Assembly (NCBI GenBank): GCA_012656075.1
Contig: JAAKBF010000199.1
Coordinates: 56,187-120,186 of the forward strand
Direction of reading: 5' to 3'
DNA: 64,000 bases
Source: Phytophthora hibernalis
Taxonomy: Eukaryota > Oomycota > Peronosporomycetes > Peronosporales > Peronosporaceae
The position numbers were made by a program, and so were the translations under genes. The notes under the pieces are model-generated. The model was not told the DNA's origin, did no database searches, and saw only the letters and a program-made list of their open reading frames with translations. Numbering within the stretch: the first letter of the stretch is position 1; the number at the start of each line of letters is the position of its first letter. Shown here in pieces: positions 22,435 to 30,553 of the stretch.

Positions 22435-22737
22435 TGTTCTTCTTCAACCCCGCATTATTTCCAGCTCAGCTGGTAGTTATGGTGATAACGCCGATAACAA
22501 TGTCGCTGAGCTCAAATCTATCATGAAGAACCTCATCATTCACGATCGCCCCAAAAGACTCAGGCTACTGTGTGGGCAACTGATCTTGATAAGTCAATCT
22601 GGAAGGTGGATGCATCAACGCAAACCGAGGGTGGCCGTATGTGGGCTTACCAGCCAAAGAAAAAAGACTGTGAAGACATTTGCTATCTAAGCAATAGCCT
22701 GAAGGCAAGGGCGCAAGCACCGAGCCAAGGGCTCTAA
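22435..22737 (+). pseudogene. Small unknown protein, frameshifted
   Basis: ATG at 22435 gives MFFFNPALFPAQ. The sense frame then appears to move to SSAGSYGDNADNNVAELKSI and, after a C4A4 run near 22550, to TVWATDLDKSIWKVDASTQT, finishing at TAA 22735-22737. Joined length is about 100 residues. The gene ends tail-to-tail with the minus-strand gene at 22765. No family recognised. Confidence 0.4.
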
Positions 22738-22764
22738 GCTTACTTAATGCCACTCCGCACGAGT

Positions 22765-22974
22765 CTATTTTGATATCCACGATAGATACTCATTTTTATC
22801 ATTGATACTGATCTCAATGATGGCAGACTCCCCATCGGGATTTTGAGTTGGAAAGAAAACACTATCACCGAGGACAATAATCTTATCAGCTTGGAGCATG
22901 GTCGATCCAACAATCTGGTTCGGCTCATCAGAAGTTAAATTAGTTTTGAGCTCTTTACTTGGTCCGCAACCCAT
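22765..22974 (-). CDS. Candidate N-myristoylated small protein
   Basis: The ATG at 22974 gives a 69-residue protein starting MGCGPSKELKTNLTSDEPNQ. Met-Gly-Cys-x-x-Ser is the classic N-myristoylation plus palmitoylation signal, so membrane anchoring is expected. The frame is open further upstream (MNLNIS precedes it), but the MGCGPS start follows an AAATATAAG box and is much more plausible. The rest (GSTMLQADKIIVLGDSVFFP, EIS INDKNEY) looks like a small beta-rich domain. An acylated protein could anchor virions or assembly sites at membranes. The family is not recognised. Confidence 0.55.
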   Translation of the reverse strand: MGCGPSKELKTNLTSDEPNQIVGSTMLQADKIIVLGDSVFFPTQNPDGESAIIEISINDKNEYLSWISK

Positions 22975-22984
22975 GCTTATATTT

Positions 22985-23247
22985 AGGTTCATACATATTT
23001 TTGAAAACCAGTCAGGTGAATAAGGCGGATAATCGATGCGGTGTCGTTTGTAGTATCGATCACGTCACTTAGGATCGTTGTGATCGTAGGCTTGGTATGC
23101 CTTCAATGGCGTACGGTCCCGATACTGTTGATAAGGCTCACCATTCCGCTTAATAGCATCAAAAGATACAATTCTACCATCAGCAAACAGAGCATCATAC
23201 TTTTTGGTTCGCTTAGTTGAAACACGAAACTTATAAGCGCCAGCCAT
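22985..23247 (-). pseudogene. DUF5754-like small protein with nonsense codon
   Basis: Starting at MAGAYKFRVSTKRTKKYDAL (23247), the protein has the pattern of a small family found in giant viruses and related elements (DUF5754): a strand-rich start, FADGRIVSFDA, and an AYDHNDPK motif normally followed by a basic tail. Here the codon after DPK is TGA (23065-23067). The frame beyond it still reads RDRYYKRHRIDYPPYSPDWF, as expected for the family, so the stop is a point mutation (probably CGA to TGA). The frame then runs into the upstream region of the MGCGPS gene. Function of the family is unknown. Confidence 0.55.
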
Positions 23248-23255
23248 GGCTATAC

Positions 23256-25364
23256 TCATTCAGAGATAATTGCTCGCAACTCATCTATTTGAGCTTGCTG
23301 TTCATCAAGTCGATCCAAAACACTCTTTAGAGTAGCATGCAGAAACGCGGGAACTCGTTCATAACTCAAAGAGAGAAATGCACCATCGACATCTCCCTCC
23401 TGTTCAACAGCCATATTAGGATCAGGCAGTAGCGATATGAGTGCTGAATAGTCTTGCATCATGTCTTGGCTAATGTATCCAACCTGACGCTTGTCAAAAC
23501 CCTTTAGATCATAGAGTTTCGGATTGATATCTCGAACGAACTTGACTCCATCCTCAGGTGGGATTATAGAGATGTTCTCCGTAACGCGACGATCGCTACC
23601 AATATATGCTCCTCTCACGCCCACCATTAGGGCCTGACGGCAGTAGATGCTCACACTATCTGTGAATGTTCCTGAGCGATTTACTGTGTAAGCAGAGCTC
23701 GTGCCAGTAGCGAGAGGTCCTGTCATTGATACTGGTGCATATGAAGATACATCAAAACCAGCCTGAGGAGTACTTGTACCAACTCCAACCAGGTTCGCAT
23801 TTGTCCATACCATACAATTAGAAGTTCCATAGCTATTGAGCGTAAGGTAGTTAGAGTCGCTACCGGTGGCTGTGTATTGATAGGTAAACGTGAAGCAATC
23901 TTTTAATGACAAATTCGCGCCAAACCGAAGACTACAACTCGAGTTTGCTTTCAGCATATTCCATTGTTGATCACCGATAGTATCTGAGAAACTGATTTTC
24001 CCATCTCCATGAATCCTCATTCGCTCCGTTAGACCACCACCTATCTGAGTCTGATTTTCACGTGTAAAGAAACCAAGCTGAGATACCGAATACATACTCG
24101 ATGTACCGGTCGCAGTAGATTTTGCTGTAATGCATGCTGTCGGTGTGATATTACTGGCAGCCGCTGAACCATGAATCGTGAAAGCAATTGATGCTGTACA
24201 AGCGGCAACATTGGTTGCATTCTGGAATTGAAGATCATATGCAGCGGCGGTGCTGAGCCCTGGGGTTATTGAATTACCAGCTGGAACTACGATAACACTT
24301 TCAACACTTGAGAGTGCTGAAGTAGTAAGAGAATTGATGTTAATGACATTTCGCGATGCATCACATGTGAGTGTCTTAGAAGCCTCAGCGGTGCCAAGTG
24401 TAGCAATATCGTTGTAGTTGAGGTCAGTCGCGGTTGCTGTCAGAGCAGTTCCTCCAATTTGAAGAGTAGTTGGATTGATGTTAAGCGTTGTAGCATTCAT
24501 CGTTTGCGTTCCAGCCTTTGAGATGGTATCACATGTCAGCGATAGTGTAGAAACACTGGTAGATGCTGTTAGCACACCTGTGCAACTAATATTTCGAAGA
24601 GAAGAAATATATTTACTCGTATCAACAACAAGTGCCTTAGAAGCTACTGCCCCGCCCTCTACTACCCCAATATAGTATGCTTGATTGAATTGATCATTCA
24701 GAGTTGTGGTTGAATTGTAAAATTTGAGATTAGGTATGAAGAGACCAGTTCCTCCTGTCGATAACGTTAAGTTAGTAAGCGTTCCTACAGATGTAATCGA
24801 TGTCTGAGAGGCTGTAGATATCGATCCACTAAGTGTTGTAGCTGAGATACTACTCAATCCAGTGATCGTTCGTGATGCTCCTGTGAATGCTAAGTTGCCA
24901 CCAATGGTTAATCCTGAGAGCGTTCCTAATGATGTAATCGCAGTCTGAGCCGCTGTTTGGATGCTTCCGTAAATGTTTGTGGCTGTCAGCGATGAGATGG
25001 TGGCAATTTCCCCAGATGCTCCAAGCACGAGCGCCTTGCTCATTGCAGCTGTTCCAGGAGTGATACTAAGAACGTAATCAGGGGCCGATGAAACGCTGGA
25101 ACCATTCACAGTCAGACTGGTACATGATAATGCTCTAATTCCACTGATATCATTATTAGTACCTGGAATGAGGGCTACACCTTGTGTTGCTGTCCCTGGA
25201 GTAATTCCTGTAATTTAAGTCAAGCGGTAATCATTCTTATCGAGATAAAGCGTTTGAGCATAGTCATAGGTTAGATATCCACTGGCATCCAACGTTAGAT
25301 AGAACGCAGGATTATAGATAGGCGACGAAAATATTGGTTGGGGATAAGAGAAACCTGAACTCAT
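23256..25364 (-). pseudogene. Fibre-like protein with C-terminal S74 chaperone domain
   Basis: The gene starts at 25364 (MSSGFSYPQPIFSSPIYNPA) and is open except for one TAA at 25216-25218; downstream it is open for 617 codons. The central region is made of Ser/Thr/Gly/Ala-rich beta repeats of the form LGTLSGLTIGGNL and TSITSVGTLTNLTL, as in phage tail fibres. The last ~110 residues form an intramolecular chaperone of the endosialidase/peptidase S74 type: GSDRRVTENISIIPPEDG, then INPKLYDLKG and KRQVGYISQDM, ending in a coiled coil (LKSVLDRLDEQQAQIDELRA). S74 domains trimerise fibres and then cut themselves off. The product is likely a trimeric virion fibre for host attachment. Shares a divergent promoter with the ATPase. 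Confidence 0.85.
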
Positions 25365-25383
25365 AGTTGTTTTTGTCTCGAGC

Positions 25384-25390
25384 TATATAG
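25384..25390. promoter_or_regulatory. Shared divergent TATATAG motif
   Basis: GCTATATAGATCG lies between the fibre gene (start 25364, minus) and the ATPase (start 25414, plus), about 20 bases from each. The box is nearly palindromic (CTATATAG), so it can serve both directions. Confidence 0.55.
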
Positions 25391-25413
25391 ATCGAGTGAT
25401 TAAAGACACGATC

Positions 25414-26096
25414 ATGAGCGGTATTCCAGACTTCGGCGCTTCGTTGCCAAAAAGTTCAAGTCTACGGGTATGGGCGATATCCCTGCCCTTGACATTAAAA
25501 AGCTGTTTAGAATGGTTGTCCTTGGTCCATCGTTCAGTGGTAAGAACAATGTCTGTATGTTTATCCTTCAGCATTCTCCCCACGTGTTTGCACATTTGAC
25601 GATCATAGCCCGCAATCCACACCAAGAGTTATACGAATATCTACGTGATAAGTTAGAGGATTTCATCACTTTTGCTGATCCTGATGCCCCACCCAGAGTT
25701 GATCAAGTGCGTCATACTTCCATGAGCTCGAATAAACCCGAACTTGTTATCATCGATGACTACAGCAACGATAAGCTGCTCCAGAAGAACATCTTCTCAC
25801 ACTACTTTACAAGGGGCCGGCACTTCAAATTGAGTACCATATTCCTAAGCCACAGCTACTTTGCCACCGACAAGATGATCAGACTCAACAGTGAATACGT
25901 AGCTATCTTAAGAGCGAATTCGAAACGTGATTTACAGATGGTTGTGAAAGATTTCAATATCAAGGGCGTAGATGATCGGTCGATTGTCTATTACTACAAT
26001 AAAGCCACTGAACAGAAAGGACAGATGTTGTTCATCGACTCTGTTAAAGGACAAATCCGCTACAACTTTGACAGACCTATTGTTATGGATGACTAA
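25414..26096 (+). pseudogene. A32-like packaging ATPase (FtsK/HerA), one frameshift
   Basis: The ATG at 25414 (MSGIPDFGASLPK) is in a different frame from the main body because an A5 run near 25450 has lost or gained a base; the body is open from before 25470 to 26096. Walker A is VVLGPSFSGKNN and Walker B is PELVIIDDYSND. A FTRGRHFKLSTIFLSH segment corresponds to the sensor region of poxvirus A32-type ATPases. Total about 227 residues, usual for Polintons. It would pump genomic DNA into the capsid. Its start lies 50 bases from the divergent fibre gene. Confidence 0.85.
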
Positions 26097-26129
26097 TTCC
26101 GATTTATCCATCAGAAAAATGCCTAGCAT

Positions 26130-26138
26130 GATATATAA
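26130..26138 (+). promoter_or_regulatory. GATATATAA motif before minor capsid gene
   Basis: Six bases before the minor capsid ATG at 26144. Confidence 0.4.
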
Positions 26139-26143
26139 CAAAA

Positions 26144-27040
26144 ATGGCGAGCTTTCTCAAACTTGACAGTACCAACCTAATCCAAGATGGATACAACTCT
26201 ACTTGGAAATACTCGTTCCCTGGTTCAGCTGCTGACTTCCGCGACGTAGTTTGTGCAGTCCAAAGCATTACCATGTACAACAGTGAGTACAACATTGACG
26301 CGATGCAATTCCAAAACACAAGCTTCAAAGTCGAAGTCCCGACTGCTGCTACCACCTCTACTATCAGTATCACTCTCCCTGATGGCATTTATTCTTATGA
26401 CGACATCAATCGCAGCATTCAGAGAGCCCTGGTCAATGCTGCAGCATATTTGATCGATCCATCGGGAAACAACGTGTTCTACTTAAAGCTGAGTGAAAAC
26501 AGTGTTTATTACGCATGTCAGGTAGATTTTTCCGCTACCCCAACAACATTACCTACTCTCGGAGGTTCTTGGACGAGACCCGCCACTGGACTATATTCTG
26601 CTGGTGGTACTGGATTGCCTACTACCACTCGCGTACCTCGACTAATTATTGATAATGTTGAGTTTGGAAAGGTGCTTGGTCTTACTACAGGTACGTACCC
26701 TGCTGCCTCAGCAATCGTTGCCAGTGCTCAGCTCTCTAACATTATCCCTCAGATTCACCCCACCAGCTCATACATCGTTCGTTGCGACTTGATCAAAAAT
26801 GAGTACGTTCCATCTGGTGATATTGTCAGCGCATTTGATAGAGGTGATGCAGCAATTGGTCAGCTAATTTCGTACAAACCCAGTCAGTATGCGTGGATGA
26901 ACTGCCACAACGGTTCTCGCTCTACAATTACGATTAGTATCTACAACCAAAATGATAAGAAGGTAATCTTTCGCGATACTTCAGTATCGATCATGCTGTT
27001 GCTGAGACCAAAAATAGATTGGGTAATGCTACTTTTTTAA
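26144..27040 (+). CDS. Minor capsid (penton-type) protein
   Basis: An intact 298-residue frame from MASFLKLDSTNLIQDGYNST. The blocks ITMYNSEYNIDAMQF and TISITLPDGIYSYDDINRSI are characteristic of the Polinton minor capsid protein, a single jelly-roll that forms the vertices. The usual size is 250-330 residues. It follows the ATPase on the same strand after 47 bases, with ATATATAAC 14 bases before the ATG. The short hydrophobic end (SIMLLLRPKIDWVMLLF) is unusual and may result from a frameshift near 26990. Confidence 0.75.
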   Translation: MASFLKLDSTNLIQDGYNSTWKYSFPGSAADFRDVVCAVQSITMYNSEYNIDAMQFQNTSFKVEVPTAATTSTISITLPDGIYSYDDINRSIQRALVNAAAYLIDPSGNNVFYLKLSENSVYYACQVDFSATPTTLPTLGGSWTRPATGLYSAGGTGLPTTTRVPRLIIDNVEFGKVLGLTTGTYPAASAIVASAQLSNIIPQIHPTSSYIVRCDLIKNEYVPSGDIVSAFDRGDAAIGQLISYKPSQYAWMNCHNGSRSTITISIYNQNDKKVIFRDTSVSIMLLLRPKIDWVMLLF

Positions 27041-27048
27041 ATCAAAGC

Positions 27049-27792
27049 TCATAATCGAAATGATCCAGCTTGCATGGGTTTCTTCCGCATAGCACGGATC
27101 TTAGCCATGTGGTCCTTAGCTTCTTGTGAACCCTTTGCAAATTTCTTACCCTTTGGCTTGGCAACTCCTACTCCATACCGACGACAGACCTCGCCTCGGA
27201 TAGACTTGATTAGGTTCTCATGCTCAGGTTTGGTCGCCTTAGATAGTAGGTACTTCTCTCCGGAATCGACCACATCGGTTAGAACACCTTTGCGTTTAGC
27301 ATACGAAAGTGCACGCTTTGTTCCTTTCTTTACATCCGTCATGCTTAGTCGTCCTCCTTCCTTATCACTATCAGAGTCATAAACACCGATGCCAGTCATG
27401 GAACGGATAGCAGCTCTTGCTGGGATAGCACGCTGTGGAGCACCGAGTGCGGTTGAAAGAGCGGGTACAGCAACGTCGGCGGCGCCAGATAATAGACCTG
27501 AGTCCTTAGCAAACTTGAAAGCTGATTTAATGCCTCCCCATACCTTGGACCAGACTGATCCGTCTTGTGCACGCTTATACCCCTTCTTGACATCGTGTCT
27601 TGTTATGTCAAGACGGACACCGCGACCTGCCTTGCGAGCCTTGAGGGCTTTCTCATAGGAAGCAGGGTGAAGATGAATAACAGAACCACTGCCTTTGGGT
27701 TGGTCAGCTGTAAGACTTAGCTTACCAGTCTTGAAAGCTTTGGTCAGCTTGGGACCTGGAATATCACTGGAGATCGTTAATTCACGAGACAT
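27049..27792 (-). CDS. Basic pVI/pX-like virion protein
   Basis: 247 residues, very rich in Lys/Arg/Gly/Ala, starting MSRELTISSDIPGPKLTKAF. Near the middle is SMTGIGVYDSDSD; (M/I/L)xGxG is the cleavage consensus of adenovirus-type proteases, one of which is encoded next door. A glycine/alanine amphipathic segment (GLLSGAADVAVPALSTALGA) precedes it, and the C-terminus is GSFRL. This layout resembles adenovirus pVI/pX-like core or membrane-lytic proteins reported in Polintons and adintoviruses. A role in genome condensation or membrane penetration is inferred. It ends tail-to-tail with the minor capsid gene. Confidence 0.65.
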   Translation of the reverse strand: MSRELTISSDIPGPKLTKAFKTGKLSLTADQPKGSGSVIHLHPASYEKALKARKAGRGVRLDITRHDVKKGYKRAQDGSVWSKVWGGIKSAFKFAKDSGLLSGAADVAVPALSTALGAPQRAIPARAAIRSMTGIGVYDSDSDKEGGRLSMTDVKKGTKRALSYAKRKGVLTDVVDSGEKYLLSKATKPEHENLIKSIRGEVCRRYGVGVAKPKGKKFAKGSQEAKDHMAKIRAMRKKPMQAGSFRL

Positions 27793-27799
27793 GATTAAT

Positions 27800-27806
27800 C
27801 TATATT
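27800..27806 (-). promoter_or_regulatory. AATATAG motif before basic protein
   Basis: On the minus strand AAATATAGATTAATC precedes the ATG at 27792. Confidence 0.4.
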
Positions 27807-27813
27807 TTCTAAA

Positions 27814-28193
27814 CTAAAGAATAGTTAAATTTAAATCTTTCATCTTTGAAAATACTTGCGGTTTCTTATATTGCTTGGAATATAACCATAGCATACACCA
27901 AATTCCACAGTAATCACCATACGTACCTTGGAATTGCTCGGGGTTGTATTTTCCGATACCATACTTTGTTGGAGCTGCCTCACCCATTGAATCGAAGAAT
28001 TCACCATTATGAACAGCCTGCCAGTGTCCTACATCGAGATTAGGTGGCCGTAGTAAAACCAGATATGACCCTTTCTTAGATATTGGCTTCGTTATTTCAT
28101 TCGATTCATAGATATCATCCAGATGTACGCCTATTTTTTCGCAAGTTCGATCAGATCATGATCGGATGTGATTGGCTTGATAAGATTGCTCAT
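27814..28193 (-). pseudogene. Adenovirus-type cysteine maturation protease, frameshifted
   Basis: The gene starts at 28193 (MSNLIKPITSDHDLIELAKK) and breaks at an A6 run near 28135. The other frame then continues IGVHLDDIYESNEITKPISK and reads to TAG at 27814-27816, about 126 residues. The catalytic triad of adenain/Ulp1-like proteases is all there: GHWQAVH (His), FFDSMG (Asp) and YCGIWCMLWLY (Cys). The break hides it from simple frame scans. It would cleave capsid-associated precursors at xGxG sites. It starts back-to-back with the major capsid gene, sharing a short promoter region. Confidence 0.85.
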
Positions 28194-28213
28194 AATATTT
28201 AATTTCGTTCAAA

Positions 28214-28222
28214 CTATATTAG
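28214..28222. promoter_or_regulatory. CTATATTAG between protease and capsid genes
   Basis: Lies between divergent starts at 28193 (protease) and 28242 (major capsid), about 20 bases from each, mirroring the arrangement at 25384. Confidence 0.45.
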
Positions 28223-28241
28223 AAAACATATACAATCAACA

Positions 28242-29954
28242 ATGAGTGAAACTCAACTATCCGATCAATATTTGTACCAGAGCTCGCTCAAGAACGACCC
28301 GGAGATCAAGGTATCTTCTGGCAAGCGAGTACCCTTTGGTATCGATCTCAATCAGGGATCGTATCAGAATGGTGTTATTACTATCGATGCAACTGCTCAG
28401 CTTAACGGCTCCGAAGGATTTGCTTGCCTTCGCGATGCGTACATCATGCTCCCATACAAGGTATCGATGAAGACTGGTGCTACTGCTCAGACTTTACCCG
28501 CCAATCGTTTTTGTGCTACTTTGAAGTGTGGCAACTGGAACGTCATTGACAGCATGTCTCTTGAACTAAATGGCAAGACCATTGTTTTCATGGCTGACTA
28601 CAAGCTCTTTTGGAACAATGTCCGCGCGCAGACAAGCTACAGTCCTCAGTATGTTGAGAAGCATGGAGCAGAGTCTTTCCTTTACCCGGATGCTGCTCAG
28701 TCCGCTTTGTACAGTTCTGCTACCAGCTCGACTACTGGTGATGGATACTCAAACACTACTGCATTCTCATCTTCGTTTGCCACCACTGGCCCCTCGGGTG
28801 GTGCATCTATTCCCAACGATGGCTTTGTTCGCCGACTTCTGTCTAACCCTCCTAATGCTGGTTCTGATTTCTCTACGTTGTGGCCGTCTGTAGGTGGAGC
28901 TGCTGCTTCTATCACTATCTCGAATCAGACTGCTCGTAGCTGGTGCTGCTACTGCTAACGCTATCATGGGAACGTGGAACTACATGCTAAAATTAAGCTA
29001 ACTGATCTCCATCCGATTTTCAAGGAGCTCGATTTGATGGCTAAATCTCAGATCCGTCTCCGTTTCCGCGTCAACCAGGGTACTTCGTCTGTTGCTGTTG
29101 ATGCGTCGAAGGGTATGTCGCTAACCAGTACTACTCTCGCGAGTGGTAATGTCTGTCCTGTTATGGCTGCGGCTTCGTCCACCGGTAATCCTATGGCTGG
29201 TGTCCTTGCGGCTTCTGCCCCATTCAGCATTTCTTGGGGTGCCGTTGTCAATGCACTTGAACCGACCATCGATGGTACGTACATGCCATTTGCTACTTCT
29301 CGTCTGTATGTACCGTTCGTTCATCTTGAGAACCCTCAGGCAATTATTTCCAAGCCTGTTAAGAAGGTTCGATACAATGATTGCTATGCACAGTGGTTCT
29401 ACCAGCGTGCTGGTTCTGGTAAGCAGTCGACTCAACTTAATGCTGCATTTGATCTCCAGCTTTCCGCTTCTGTTAAGAATGATAAGTATGTTATTCTCCT
29501 TTCTTTTGCTGAGCAGACGGGTAGCTTTGCTTCTGCTGCTGTACAGGAGTTCCAGAGTCCGTTTGATTCGGCTCCTTGGACTCTTCACCCCGGTTCGAGC
29601 ATTCGCAACTTTAACGTTCGTGTTGGTTCTCAGCAGACGTTTGACTTTGACATCAGCCACGACTATGACTTCCACCACTTCACTAATGAAGTCGCTAAGA
29701 TTTCTTCGATTAACGGTGATCTGACTCCTGAGCTGGTGAATGGTCTTCTTGACTATCAGACGTGGTCGCTAACTAACCGTGTTCTCATTGCTGATGTTAG
29801 CCGCCTGACGGAACGTAATGTACCCCAGGCTATTCAGGTTCAGGGCGTTAATGCTGGTTGCCAAGGTACCAACATGCTCGTATTGGTTGTGAGTGAGCAA
29901 GAGCTCTCCTACGATCGTCTAACGGGTGAGGTTCTTGATTTCACCACTGCTTAG
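28242..29954 (+). pseudogene. mcp: Major capsid protein (double jelly-roll), one frameshift
   Basis: The first frame (28242-28958) begins MSETQLSDQYLYQSSLKNDP and contains IDSMSLELNGKTIVF and DYKLFWNNVRAQTSYSP. A one-base change near 28932 moves the sequence to the frame of 28974-29954, which continues NAIMGTWNYMLKIKLTDLHP and has KVRYNDCYAQWFYQRAGSG and WTLHPGSSIRNFNVRVG. Joined length about 570 residues, the normal range for Polinton major capsid proteins with a double jelly-roll fold. The family and the neighbours make the call firm although I cannot model the fold. The break leaves two half-proteins. Confidence 0.85.
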
Positions 29955-29978
29955 TTTTGGATTGAAAAAAGGATTTTT

Positions 29979-30287
29979 TTAATTAAGCTCTAAAGCCTCG
30001 ACAAGCTTAGGGCATTTCTCAATTACGAATGGGTTTTTACGAAGCCAATCGATATAATTAGAATCGGTGCGACTAATTTGCTTTAGCGTCTTCCCTTTGT
30101 ACTTGCTCCAACTCATCATATACGAATTATCATTGCTTAGAAACTTGGAGTGAAGGAAAATCTTGATATCCTCAGTAATATTGAGACTGGGTTGGTTGTG
30201 CATCCATCGACAATAACCAGGATCAGAAGCATATACTTCTTCGATCGGTGTGCCCTTGTATTTTCCAAAAGTTAGTTCGAACGTCAT
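29979..30287 (-). CDS. Tandem ExoX-C/DUF3820-like small protein
   Basis: The ATG at 30287 gives a 102-residue protein beginning MTFELTFGKYKGTPIEEVYA. It is made of two copies of one motif: FGKYKGTPIEEVYASDPGYC followed by RWM, and WSKYKGKTLKQISRTDSNYI followed by DWL. The 'fGKyKGk..eev..dpgYi.Wl' pattern is known from the C-terminus of ExoX-type exonucleases and from short proteins of giant viruses, where it may bind DNA. CTATATA at 30305-30311 lies just upstream and supports this start over an upstream TTG. It is the last gene before the right terminal repeat. Confidence 0.65.
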   Translation of the reverse strand: MTFELTFGKYKGTPIEEVYASDPGYCRWMHNQPSLNITEDIKIFLHSKFLSNDNSYMMSWSKYKGKTLKQISRTDSNYIDWLRKNPFVIEKCPKLVEALELN

Positions 30288-30304
30288 GTTATCAGTTGGG
30301 GTAT

Positions 30305-30311
30305 CTATATA
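30305..30311 (-). promoter_or_regulatory. TATATAG motif before the last gene
   Basis: On the minus strand TTGTATATAGATACC, about 18 bases before the ATG at 30287. Confidence 0.5.
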
Positions 30312-30377
30312 CAAAGCCTACTTAATTTTTTGAGAAAAAAAATTAATTCGGAAAAATTCTGGCTGAGTATCTCACCA

Positions 30378-30553
30378 GTCGAGATGATCTGAAACCACCC
30401 TCAGATCGAAAAGGCGTTGGTTTTGCTCTCAGGTGGTCGAGAGGTTGCGTCGCTGAAAGAGCAGCTGCCTCGAAAGAACGTTCCAGGATTGTTCTTGTTG
30501 ATAAATTACGGTAAGGAAAAAACTGCCGGCGTAATGTTCCAAGTATTACTACT
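30378..30553 (-). repeat. Right terminal inverted repeat of the Polinton
   Basis: Reverse complement of the left arm, ending AAGTATTACTACT at 30553 directly before CACTTG. It starts about 60 bases beyond the start codon region of the last gene, so coding reaches almost to the repeat. Confidence 0.9.

Larger units (their letters stand above)
12330..30553 (+). mobile_element. Polinton/Maverick (polintovirus-like) element
   Basis: The boundaries are seen directly. Inverted repeats start AGTAGTAATACTT at 12330 and end with the complement at 30553, and are flanked on both sides by CACTTG (12324-12329 and 30554-30559), a perfect 6-bp duplication. Six-bp duplications, 5'-AG tips and 15-20 kb length are hallmarks of Polintons. 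The gene set fits: protein-primed PolB, retroviral-type integrase, A32-like ATPase, adenain-like protease, minor and major capsid proteins. The replication genes run rightwards on the plus strand; fibre, small genes, protease and basic protein are on the minus strand. GC content is lower than in flanking host genes except for the cargo nuclease at 12692-13562. At least a dozen frameshifts or stops mean this copy probably cannot move or form virions unaided. Confidence 0.95.

Noticed and set aside
28697..29724. Overlapping plus and minus frames within the major capsid gene
   Set aside because: The capsid frame has the family blocks; the others are leucine-rich shadows with no motif.
12330..30553. 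Integrated giant virus or virophage fragment
   Set aside because: Exact TIRs, a 6-bp duplication, an integrase with chromodomain and the ~18-kb size define a Polinton; no giant-virus core genes such as RNA polymerase or a primase-helicase are present.
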